From NCBI GenBank assembly GCA_028719225.1, contig JAQUKI010000003.1, positions 1 to 34,474 of the forward strand: a DNA stretch of 34,474 nt. The letters are read 5' to 3'. This DNA comes from Fidelibacterota bacterium (GTDB lineage Bacteria > Fidelibacterota > UBA2242). Position 1 is the stretch's first letter. Each line of letters begins with the position of its first letter. The notes under the pieces are model-generated. The model was not told the origin of the DNA. It did not search any database and saw only the letters and a list, made by a program, of their open reading frames with translations. The position numbers and the translations under genes were made by a program. Positions 16,017-23,653 of this stretch are shown one piece after another.

Positions 16017-16907
16017 TCAGTCTGCATTACGGCAAAGCCGGAAACCAGTCGAATAATCACGATAAGACGGATGATGATGACGATAAGCAATCATACAGGA
16101 ATTGTTACCGCTCGACCAGCTACCGCCGCGCATGATCCGCGTCGTTCCTTCGGCGGGGCCGGTTGGATCGATCTGATACCGATTTGAATATTCCTCGTAC
16201 CAATCCCAACAGCGCTCGATGACATTGCCGCTCATATCGTAAAGACCGATCTCGTTAGGTTTTTTCAAGCCGACAGGATGGGTTTTGCGGTCGGAATTAT
16301 CGACGAACCAGGCGACATCCGGTAAATCACTGCTACCACAATAAAGATAGTTTTTCGAATGATTCCCGCCACGCGCGGCAAATTTCCATTCGGCTTCGGT
16401 CGGCAGGCGATAACCGTCGGCATTGAAATTACATGTAACCAATTGACTCAATGTATCGATAACCGACCAGATGTTGTCATCGGTGACCATCGGTAACTCG
16501 CCAGACAGGATTTGTCCGTCAATTCGATAACACGGCTGAAAACCGGCTTCGATGCTGATATTGTTACAAAATCTGAACACATCTAACCAATCAACCTGTT
16601 CGACCGGCAGGCTATCGCCCTTAAACCATGAAGAATTATATCCCGCAACGGCGATCCATTCCTTTTGAGTCAATTCATATTTGCCGAGATAAAAACTACT
16701 AACCGTTATATAATGTCCGGCGGACTGATCGGTTTTCCCGATGACGAACAGACCGCCTTTTACTAAAACCATATTGTATGGTGAATCGTCCGATTTTTCA
16801 TTTTCGGAACAACCAAAAAAGAATAATATTCCCGAAACGATTAACGAAGCGACTGTCGTTCGTTTAAGTAATAGAAAGAGAGATTTTCTTATTTCATCAA
16901 CATACAT
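16017..16907 (-). CDS. SUMF1/FGE-sulfatase-domain lipoprotein
   Basis: The N-terminus has a membrane signal with lipobox 'LFFFGC', predicting a lipid-anchored protein. The rest is a formylglycine-generating-enzyme-like domain: 'MVLVKGGLFVIG' start, 'YELTQKEW', 'GYRLPTEAEWKFAARGG', 'GLYDMSGNVIERCWDWY', 'RIMRGGSWSSGNNSC' and the terminal 'STGFRLCR'. In FGE two Cys residues around 'GGSxxC....C' bind copper. Here the first is Ser, so oxidation of sulfatases is unlikely and a binding or structural role is more probable. The ATG overlaps the 3' end of the upstream sorting-domain gene by 19 bases, which indicates translational coupling; no separate ribosome site is visible. Confidence 0.85.
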   Translation of the reverse strand: MYVDEIRKSLFLLLKRTTVASLIVSGILFFFGCSENEKSDDSPYNMVLVKGGLFVIGKTDQSAGHYITVSSFYLGKYELTQKEWIAVAGYNSSWFKGDSLPVEQVDWLDVFRFCNNISIEAGFQPCYRIDGQILSGELPMVTDDNIWSVIDTLSQLVTCNFNADGYRLPTEAEWKFAARGGNHSKNYLYCGSSDLPDVAWFVDNSDRKTHPVGLKKPNEIGLYDMSGNVIERCWDWYEEYSNRYQIDPTGPAEGTTRIMRGGSWSSGNNSCMIAYRHHHPSYRDYSTGFRLCRNAD

Positions 16908-18427
16908 TTCTGAATAATGCGCTGATTCCCGGTCTGCAAGCTAAGGAAATAAACTCCCGACGGCAGATTGCCACCCGACCAGAGATAATGATAATCTCCG
17001 GCCAATTGGCGACCGGAGAACAATTCTTCCACTAATCTTCCGTTCAGGTCAAAAACACTCAGTCGAACGTCGCCGGCTTCTGTGATGTGATATTTTAAAG
17101 TTGTGGAAGAGTTAAAAGGATTTGGATAATTCGCCAGTTTCAAGGCGTATTTCTCTAGTTGACCGGGATTCGGCTGAATACCGGAAGTCGGATACTCGAC
17201 GCCGTTGACTTTGGCGTAGTAAAGAATCCCGCGAGCATCTACGGGAGCATCGATTCCATTTTCAATCAAACCAACATTTCGAGTGAAATATTCCCATCCG
17301 TCTGCATCACATATTTGAGAATGCCTGTAATACAACATAAGATTATCAGAGAAATCTCCAGCCGGAGTATTTTTTGTTTCCAAATATCTGGAAGAAAAAA
17401 TGAATAATGAATCGTCCTCAAAGGGAATCATGACCGAATCCTGATTACCTAACGATAAGTAATACAGTACAGAATCCTTACCATCTCGATAAACTAAAAG
17501 ATTTCCAAGGGAGTCATAACGAACATATGAGCCATCTACGATATAGTATTGTTTGTCTTTGATATTAGTAACCCCAGTAACCGAAACAGAGGATGAATCG
17601 TGGCCATATGTCCCGTAATATTTCCAAACATTTCCTACCTGTAGCGGAAAGTAACTCTGGTAATATTCCGGTTCGGGTTGCAGGACGATATTGAGTTCGA
17701 TGGTGCTGTCCGGCCATATTTGAATATTGATTTCTTGTGATTGATATCCATCTTTCTCAATTGTAATCGGCCATTTGAAAGAAATAGTATTAAACTCAAA
17801 CCTACCGGCACTGTCGGTTAGTATTTCGAAAAACGGCCAACCGGTTTCTGATCCATAAAAACGAGTGTGAATGGAAACATCAGTAATCGGGATACCGTAT
17901 GGATCGATCACCAGACCAGTTCCCAAGCCATTTGCACCGAGCGTATCGTTCTCAAGTCCGATTGTCGGAGAATTATCTAAATAGTAAGTAGGAAAATATA
18001 CATCGATATGATGATATCTGCCGAAGCAGATTGATTGGCCGGAAAGTGGCGCCGAAACAACACCATCTAAGCCCCAAGACAATTCATCTGATACATATGT
18101 TTCATTATTTACAAGAAGAATTACTTTAAGGCTATCTTCAAATGACTCCAGGTTTAGAGTCGTATCGAGATCTTCCGGTGTAAACACTAGAAAATTGTCA
18201 TCGAATACACTCATGTCCATATATCGGGCAGTGTCATTTCCGGATTGAAATACGAGCGTGAATTTTGCGGTTGAATCCCACATCACTAACCAGGTAGAAA
18301 TACTTTGAATTTCGATTTGCCAGCCGTCATCAGTAAAAAGCAGTTCGCTGAATAAATTCGGGCTAATCGGATTCGCCGACGCAGAAACCAACAAAACAAA
18401 CAGTAAAAAGAAGAGAACCTTTTTCAT
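16889..18427 (-). CDS. Secreted protein with carboxypeptidase-regulatory-like and sorting domains
   Basis: The ATG at 18427, eight bases behind GGAGG, opens a signal peptide ('MKKVLFFLLFVLLVSASANP'), giving 512 aa; the track's longer start runs into the upstream gene. The middle holds a carboxypeptidase regulatory-like/Ig fold, 'GLVIDPYGIPITDVSIHTRF' with 'DSAGRFEFNTISFKWPITIE'. The C-terminus is a sorting module: 'YPNPFNSSTTLKYHITEAG', 'LSVFDLNGRLVEELF', 'PSGVYFLSLQT'. It starts one base after the stop of the preceding small secreted protein and overlaps the SUMF1 lipoprotein, making a tight three-gene operon. It is probably displayed on or released from the cell surface; the ligand is unknown. 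Confidence 0.8.
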   Translation of the reverse strand: MKKVLFFLLFVLLVSASANPISPNLFSELLFTDDGWQIEIQSISTWLVMWDSTAKFTLVFQSGNDTARYMDMSVFDDNFLVFTPEDLDTTLNLESFEDSLKVILLVNNETYVSDELSWGLDGVVSAPLSGQSICFGRYHHIDVYFPTYYLDNSPTIGLENDTLGANGLGTGLVIDPYGIPITDVSIHTRFYGSETGWPFFEILTDSAGRFEFNTISFKWPITIEKDGYQSQEINIQIWPDSTIELNIVLQPEPEYYQSYFPLQVGNVWKYYGTYGHDSSSVSVTGVTNIKDKQYYIVDGSYVRYDSLGNLLVYRDGKDSVLYYLSLGNQDSVMIPFEDDSLFIFSSRYLETKNTPAGDFSDNLMLYYRHSQICDADGWEYFTRNVGLIENGIDAPVDARGILYYAKVNGVEYPTSGIQPNPGQLEKYALKLANYPNPFNSSTTLKYHITEAGDVRLSVFDLNGRLVEELFSGRQLAGDYHYLWSGGNLPSGVYFLSLQTGNQRIIQKCMLMK

Positions 18428-18428
18428 T

Positions 18429-19043
18429 TTACTTCCTCCTTTGCCATGTAAAATTGAGATTTTTATCAGGGTAAAAATCCTCAAAACGCAGGCAATAGAT
18501 TTTAAAACCGGCGGTCGTATCGATCCGCTCGTAAGGAAATGACAATTCGGTTAAATCACAAGATTCCGGCATTTGTATTAAAAATTCGGCAGAATCCAGC
18601 GGTCTTTGCCAATTCCGGGTAGAGGTCAGTATATATTCAAACCGGTTTTTCTTCACCGGCTGTCGATAATAAACGTCAATCGCGGTATCGCCTTTCGGCG
18701 GAATCTTAACGATAAATGAAACGAAATCTTTCCCTTTGTTAAAATGCGCCGGCTGACCGTTTTCCTGCCGGACATCAACCGAATCGGGAAAAGGCAAGTC
18801 TTCGGTGATAACGAACGGATAGATCAAAGGCTGTGCGACCGGTTGATCGTGCAGATTCTGAAAACTGTACTTTCCAGTCATTGCAACTGAACTGTCGCCA
18901 ACTACAAATTCCAGTTTTTCACTTGAGAAATGTATCTCCTGTGTATATCCGGAGGTACAAATTAACAATTCCAAAGCGTATATAAATAACCGGCCGAAAC
19001 ACTTAATTCCCGGAATACATTTAACTGGAAATGTTTTTCTCAC
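18429..19043 (-). CDS. Small secreted protein of unknown function
   Basis: The GTG start at 19043 follows AAGGA by eight bases. The 204-aa product has a basic start, a hydrophobic segment near residues 13-34 ('CFGRLFIYALELLICTSGYTQ') and then an all-beta-looking domain with the phrases 'SSVAMTGKYSFQNLHDQPV' and 'IKIPPKGDTAIDVYYRQPV'-like strands. I recognise no family. It is the first gene of a tightly packed minus-strand operon with the sorting-domain protein and the SUMF1 lipoprotein, so it is probably exported and works with them (inference). Confidence 0.62.
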   Translation of the reverse strand: MRKTFPVKCIPGIKCFGRLFIYALELLICTSGYTQEIHFSSEKLEFVVGDSSVAMTGKYSFQNLHDQPVAQPLIYPFVITEDLPFPDSVDVRQENGQPAHFNKGKDFVSFIVKIPPKGDTAIDVYYRQPVKKNRFEYILTSTRNWQRPLDSAEFLIQMPESCDLTELSFPYERIDTTAGFKIYCLRFEDFYPDKNLNFTWQRRK

Positions 19044-19220
19044 GCCTTTTATCCTTTTTCAAAAATATCTTTTATGGATTGAATTTACCGACATCTTAAG
19101 AAAAAACAAATGGGCGAAAAAATGCTCAAAATATTTGTTACCGGGACTTATATTATGGCTCAGGATGTTGAAAACAGTTGTTAAACCCCGCCAGAAAGTA
19201 AAGTGGGAGCGGATTTCCTG

Positions 19221-20285
19221 ATGCCTTATAAACTTGCCCGTCTAATTCTCGAAGATGGTAACGTTTTCCAGGGTTTTTCTTTCGGTTTCCCGGCGTCATC
19301 CGCCGGCGAAGTCGTCTTCAACACCGGCATGACCGGCTACCCGGAAACGCTTACCGATCCATCGTACTTTGGTGAAATTCTCACGCTGACTTATCCGCTG
19401 GCGGGTAACTACGGCGCTCCGAATTCTGCACATCCGGACTTCCCAAATCCCGATTTTGAGAGCGACCGGATTCAGGTGCGCGGTCTCATCGTCGCCGACT
19501 ACTCGGAATCATTCAGTCACTGGCATTCCCGGCAAAGTCTCGCCGATTGGTTAATCGCGCAAAAAATACCGGCGATCACCGGGATCGACACACGCGCGCT
19601 GACGCAATTTCTTCGCAACAAAGGCACGATGCTCGGCAAGATCGTTATCGACGACGATCCGGATTTTTACGATCCGAACCGGCATAATTTGGTCTCTGAA
19701 GTCAGCCGGAAGAAAATCGAAATTTTGGGCAACGGCAGCAAGCGAATCGCTTTAATCGACTGCGGCGCCAAGCGGAGCATCATTTCCAATCTGATCAAAC
19801 GTGGATTCGAGGTTCTGGCGCTTCCGTGGAATGCCGACATTTCGGCGTATGATTTTAACGGGATTTTGATCTCAAACGGTCCCGGCGATCCGACCATGTG
19901 TGCGGAAACGATCCGCTCGGCGAAATTCGCATTCGACCATAACATTCCAACATTTGGAATTTGCTTAGGACACCAGATATTGGCGCTCGCCGCCGGCGCA
20001 AAAACATTCAAATTGAAATTCGGTCACCGCGGGCAAAACCAACCGGTTATCGACCATCTTACCGGACGCTGTTATATCACATCGCAAAATCACGGTTACG
20101 CTGTGGAAAAGGACACTCTACCGCACGACTGGCAAGCTTGGTTCAGCAATCTGAACGACCATACGAACGAAGGTATGATCCACCATTCCGGTCGATTCCT
20201 GAGTGTTCAGTTTCATCCGGAAGCCGTTCCCGGTCCGGTCGATACGCAGTTTCTGTTCGATCGCTTTTTAGAGTTAGTAAAGTGA
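19221..20285 (+). CDS. carA: Carbamoyl-phosphate synthase small (glutaminase) subunit
   Basis: Hydrolyses glutamine and passes ammonia to CarB for pyrimidine and arginine synthesis. The N-terminal domain has 'GEVVFNTGMTGYPETLTDPS'. The class I amidotransferase domain has 'LISNGPGDP', the nucleophile Cys in 'FGICLGHQILALAAG', and His/Glu in 'VQFHPEAVPGP'. The ATG at 19221 gives 354 aa and the usual start; the track's GTG at 19203 adds six residues without support. GGGAG lies upstream with long spacing. It is followed after 93 bases by carB. The 177-base divergent spacer upstream has a TATATT/TATTAT stretch near 19149-19156 without a clear -35. Confidence 0.96.
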   Translation: MPYKLARLILEDGNVFQGFSFGFPASSAGEVVFNTGMTGYPETLTDPSYFGEILTLTYPLAGNYGAPNSAHPDFPNPDFESDRIQVRGLIVADYSESFSHWHSRQSLADWLIAQKIPAITGIDTRALTQFLRNKGTMLGKIVIDDDPDFYDPNRHNLVSEVSRKKIEILGNGSKRIALIDCGAKRSIISNLIKRGFEVLALPWNADISAYDFNGILISNGPGDPTMCAETIRSAKFAFDHNIPTFGICLGHQILALAAGAKTFKLKFGHRGQNQPVIDHLTGRCYITSQNHGYAVEKDTLPHDWQAWFSNLNDHTNEGMIHHSGRFLSVQFHPEAVPGPVDTQFLFDRFLELVK

Positions 20286-20366
20286 ACCATTAATGAATAC
20301 AAATAAACGCGAGATGACAAAATCAAATTATCTCTTATTAGTGTTTTTTCGTGTTCATTCGTGGTT
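20285..20366 (+). repeat. Long imperfect inverted repeat between carA and carB
   Basis: The left arm AACCATTAATGAATACAAAT... (20285-20310) and the right arm ending ...GTTCATTCGTGGTT (20341-20366) are complementary at 20 of 26 positions, 23 with G-U pairs. An inner GAGAT/ATCTC pair may extend the hairpin. The right arm contains TTCGTGTTCATTCGTGG, a phrase of a kind seen as dispersed intergenic repeats in environmental bacteria (recollection, not searched). It fills almost the whole intergenic gap and could modulate carA/carB expression or mRNA stability. Confidence 0.6.
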
Positions 20367-20378
20367 AAAAGGTATGTC

Positions 20379-23300
20379 ATGATTAAAAAAGTCCTTATCC
20401 TCGGTTCTGCGGCTCTGAAAATCGGCGAAGCCGGCGAATTCGACTATTCCGGCAGTCAGGCGATCAAGGCGTTGAAAGCCGAAGGCGTTTATACGATTCT
20501 CGTCAATCCGAATATCGCGACGATCCAGACTTCCGAAAATCTTGCTGACGAAGTCTATTTCCTGCCGGTCAACGCAGAATTCGTCGAAAAAGTGATCAAA
20601 AAAACCCGACCGGACGGCATCCTGCTTGGCTTCGGCGGGCAAACCGCGCTGAATACCGGATTGGAATTGCATCGGCTCGGAATTTTACAGAAAAACGACG
20701 TGCAGGTTTTAGGAACACCGATTCAGGCGATCATCGATACGGAAGATCGGCGGCTTTTCATCGACCGGTTGAATGAGATCGACGTGAAAACGGCGCGAAG
20801 CCACACCGCGACGACCGTCGAAGATGCTGAGAAATTTGCCGATGAAATCGGTTTTCCTGTGATGGTTCGCATTGCTTACGCGCTGGGTGGACTCGGGTCG
20901 GGCGTCTGCCGAAACCGGAAAGAATTGCACGACAAAGCGCAGAAAGCGCTTCTTTACGCACCGCAGATTTTAATCGAAGAATATCTAAAAGGCTGGAAAG
21001 AGATCGAATACGAAGTGATGTGTGACCGGCTCGGCAACAGCATCACGATCTGCAATATGGAAAACCTCGATCCGATGGGAATTCATACCGGTGAAAGCAT
21101 CGTCGTTGCGCCCAGTCAAACACTCACCAACGCCGAATATCATAAACTCCGCGAAATCGCGATCCGCGTAATCCGCCATCTGGGAATCGTCGGCGAATGC
21201 AACATTCAGTACGCACTCGATCCAAAGTCGGAAGATTACCGCGTCATCGAAGTCAACGCCCGGTTATCAAGAAGTTCGGCGCTCGCCTCGAAAGCCACCG
21301 GCTATCCGATCGCTTACGTGGCGGCGAAACTCGCACTCGGTTTCGGACTACACGAATTACCGAACAGTGTGACGAAAACGACAACGGCGTTTTTCGAACC
21401 CGCGCTGGATTATGTCGTCGTTAAAATCCCGCGCTGGGACTTGAAAAAATTTAGAAAAGTCTCGCGGCAAATCGGTTCCGGTATGAAATCCGTCGGCGAA
21501 GTGATGGCAATTGGGCGAAAGTTTGAAGAGGCGCTGCAGAAAGGTCTTCGGATGCTGGAAATCGGCGCCAACGGATTGGTCGAAAACAACGACATCGAAT
21601 TCGACGATCTCGAGAAGGAACTCCGGGAGCCGACGGAGGAGCGCATTTTTGCCGTCGCTAAAGCGCTTGAAACCGGGAAAACCGTTTCGGAAATCCACCA
21701 GTGGACGCACATCAATGAATGGTTTCTTTATAAAATTCAAAATGTTGTCGAAATCGAAAAACGACTCACCGATTCACAGAATAAACCTGTTTCAAAAGAA
21801 CTTTTGGAATCGGCCAAACAGCATGGCTTTTCTGACAAACAAATCGCTCTGGCGACCGGTAAAAGTGAAGTGGAGATTTCCAAACTCCGAAAACAATGGA
21901 ACCTCCGGCCGTTCATTCGCCAGATCGATACGCTCGCCGCGGAATTTCCCGCTCAAACGAATTATCTTTATCTCACATATAACGCTGTCAAAGATGACGC
22001 GGCTTATCCGAATCCCAATACCGTCATCATTCTCGGTTCCGGCGCTTACCGGATCGGCAGTTCGGTCGAATTCGACTGGTCGTGCGTGAACGCCGGACAG
22101 ACGCTCCGGAAATTGGGTTACAACACGATCATGCTGAACTACAATCCGGAGACCGTCAGCACCGATTATGATGAATTCGATTATCTGATCTTCGACGAAA
22201 TCAGTTTCGAGAACGTGCTGGAAATTTATGAGTCATTCCGATCGCTCGGCGTGATCGTTTCGATGGGCGGACAGATTCCAAACAATCTGGCAATGAAACT
22301 TTACCGCAACAACGTCCGCATTCTCGGCACGTCGCCGGAAAGCATCGACCGCGCGGAGAATCGCCGCAAGTTTTCCGATCTGCTCGACGAACTGGGCGTC
22401 GATCAGCCAATCTGGAAAGAACTGACATCGATTGATGAAGCCAAATCTTTCGCCGCCGAACACAGTTATCCCGTATTGATCCGCCCGTCTTATGTGCTGA
22501 GCGGCGCGGCGATGGCGGTCGCTTCCAATGACGAAGAACTGGTGCAGTATCTTCAGCGCGCGGTGAAAATTTCCCCGGAATATCCGACCGTCATCAGCAA
22601 ATATCTTGAAAATGCGAAGGAGATCGAGATCGATGCCGTCGCACAGAATGGAGAAATCGTCCGCTACGCGATTTCCGAACATGTCGAAAACGCCGGCGTT
22701 CATTCCGGTGACGCGACATTGGTTTTACCGCCGCAGAGAACCTATTTAGAAACCGTTCGGCGCATCCGCATCATCACTGAAAAAATCGCCAAATCATTGA
22801 ACATCAACGGACCGTTCAACATCCAGTATCTCGCCAAAAAGAACGAGGTCAAGGTTATCGAATGCAACCTCCGCGCCTCGCGCAGTTTCCCGTTCATCTC
22901 CAAAGTGCTGAAGGATAACTTCATCGACTGCGCCACGAAAATTCTCATGCGGATTCCCGTTGCCAAGAGTTCGCTTTCACCGTTTGAACTGAATTACGTC
23001 GGCGTCAAAGCACCGCAGTTTTCATTTACACGATTGCAGGGCGCCGATCCGATCCTCGGCGTCGAAATGGCATCGACCGGCGAAGTTGCCTGTCTTGGCG
23101 ATGATTTCGATGAAGCGTTTCTAAAGGCGTTGATCTCTGTAGGTTATCGTCTGCCGGTCAAAACGGTTCTGCTCTCGACCGGGCCGATCGAATCAAAAGC
23201 GGAATTGCTGGAATCGATCCGCGCGCTCCGGGATATGAACGTCAAACTTTATGCGACGACAGGAACGGCGAAATTCCTCGAAGCAAACATTATAACCGTC

Positions 23301-23558
23301 GAAGCGCTCTACTGGCCGCTCGAAAAAAAAGAACCGAACGCGGTTACCTTTATCAAAGACCGGAAGATCGATCTCGTCATCAACATTCCCAAGAATTATC
23401 AGGAAAAAGAACTCACCAATGGCTATCTCGTTCGTCGCGCCGCCGTTGATTATAACGCCATGCTCATCACCAACCGCCAGATTGCGATGCGGCTCGTCGA
23501 AGCGCTGACGAGGATCAAACCGGAAAATATGAAGGCGTTAAACTGGGGAGAATACTAA
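20379..23558 (+). CDS. carB: Carbamoyl-phosphate synthase large subunit (CAD-like clade)
   Basis: Makes carbamoyl phosphate from bicarbonate, ammonia and two ATP. The 1059-aa product has two homologous ATP-grasp halves: the first begins 'MIKKVLILGSAALKIGEAGE' and the second about residue 545 with 'VIILGSGAYRIGSSVEFDW'. An MGS-like allosteric domain is at the C-terminus ('VLLSTGPIESKAELLESI' to 'LVEALTRIKPEN'). Phrases such as 'KGWKEIEYEVM', 'NMENLDPMGIHTGESIVVAP' and 'IPRWDLKKF' follow the animal CAD/CPS1 type more than E. coli CarB. The ATG at 20379 follows AAAGG; the track's GTG at 20361 lies inside the upstream repeat. No internal stop or frameshift is seen. Confidence 0.96.
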   Translation: MIKKVLILGSAALKIGEAGEFDYSGSQAIKALKAEGVYTILVNPNIATIQTSENLADEVYFLPVNAEFVEKVIKKTRPDGILLGFGGQTALNTGLELHRLGILQKNDVQVLGTPIQAIIDTEDRRLFIDRLNEIDVKTARSHTATTVEDAEKFADEIGFPVMVRIAYALGGLGSGVCRNRKELHDKAQKALLYAPQILIEEYLKGWKEIEYEVMCDRLGNSITICNMENLDPMGIHTGESIVVAPSQTLTNAEYHKLREIAIRVIRHLGIVGECNIQYALDPKSEDYRVIEVNARLSRSSALASKATGYPIAYVAAKLALGFGLHELPNSVTKTTTAFFEPALDYVVVKIPRWDLKKFRKVSRQIGSGMKSVGEVMAIGRKFEEALQKGLRMLEIGANGLVENNDIEFDDLEKELREPTEERIFAVAKALETGKTVSEIHQWTHINEWFLYKIQNVVEIEKRLTDSQNKPVSKELLESAKQHGFSDKQIALATGKSEVEISKLRKQWNLRPFIRQIDTLAAEFPAQTNYLYLTYNAVKDDAAYPNPNTVIILGSGAYRIGSSVEFDWSCVNAGQTLRKLGYNTIMLNYNPETVSTDYDEFDYLIFDEISFENVLEIYESFRSLGVIVSMGGQIPNNLAMKLYRNNVRILGTSPESIDRAENRRKFSDLLDELGVDQPIWKELTSIDEAKSFAAEHSYPVLIRPSYVLSGAAMAVASNDEELVQYLQRAVKISPEYPTVISKYLENAKEIEIDAVAQNGEIVRYAISEHVENAGVHSGDATLVLPPQRTYLETVRRIRIITEKIAKSLNINGPFNIQYLAKKNEVKVIECNLRASRSFPFISKVLKDNFIDCATKILMRIPVAKSSLSPFELNYVGVKAPQFSFTRLQGADPILGVEMASTGEVACLGDDFDEAFLKALISVGYRLPVKTVLLSTGPIESKAELLESIRALRDMNVKLYATTGTAKFLEANIITVEALYWPLEKKEPNAVTFIKDRKIDLVINIPKNYQEKELTNGYLVRRAAVDYNAMLITNRQIAMRLVEALTRIKPENMKALNWGEY

Positions 23559-23603
23559 GAAAATCCGCCACGCATTGGTGTAGATTTTAAGAATATAAAA
23601 CTA

Positions 23604-23628
23604 AAGAGGCTGGAAATTCCAGCCTCTT
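23604..23628 (-). terminator. Hairpin terminator between convergent carB and ppdK
   Basis: AAGAGGCTGG / CCAGCCTCTT forms a ten-base perfect stem around AAATT. On the minus strand it runs into TTTAGTTTTATAT, so it best serves ppdK. On the plus strand the tail is only TCTATTG, so service to carB is less certain. It is probably bidirectional. Confidence 0.75.
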
Positions 23629-23653
23629 CTATTGTCAGTTTTAATCAACCTGC

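Noticed and set aside
21511-22089. 192-aa plus-strand ORF inside carB
   Set aside because: It is an out-of-frame shadow of carB, rich in Arg/Ser as expected from frame-shifted GC-rich codons.
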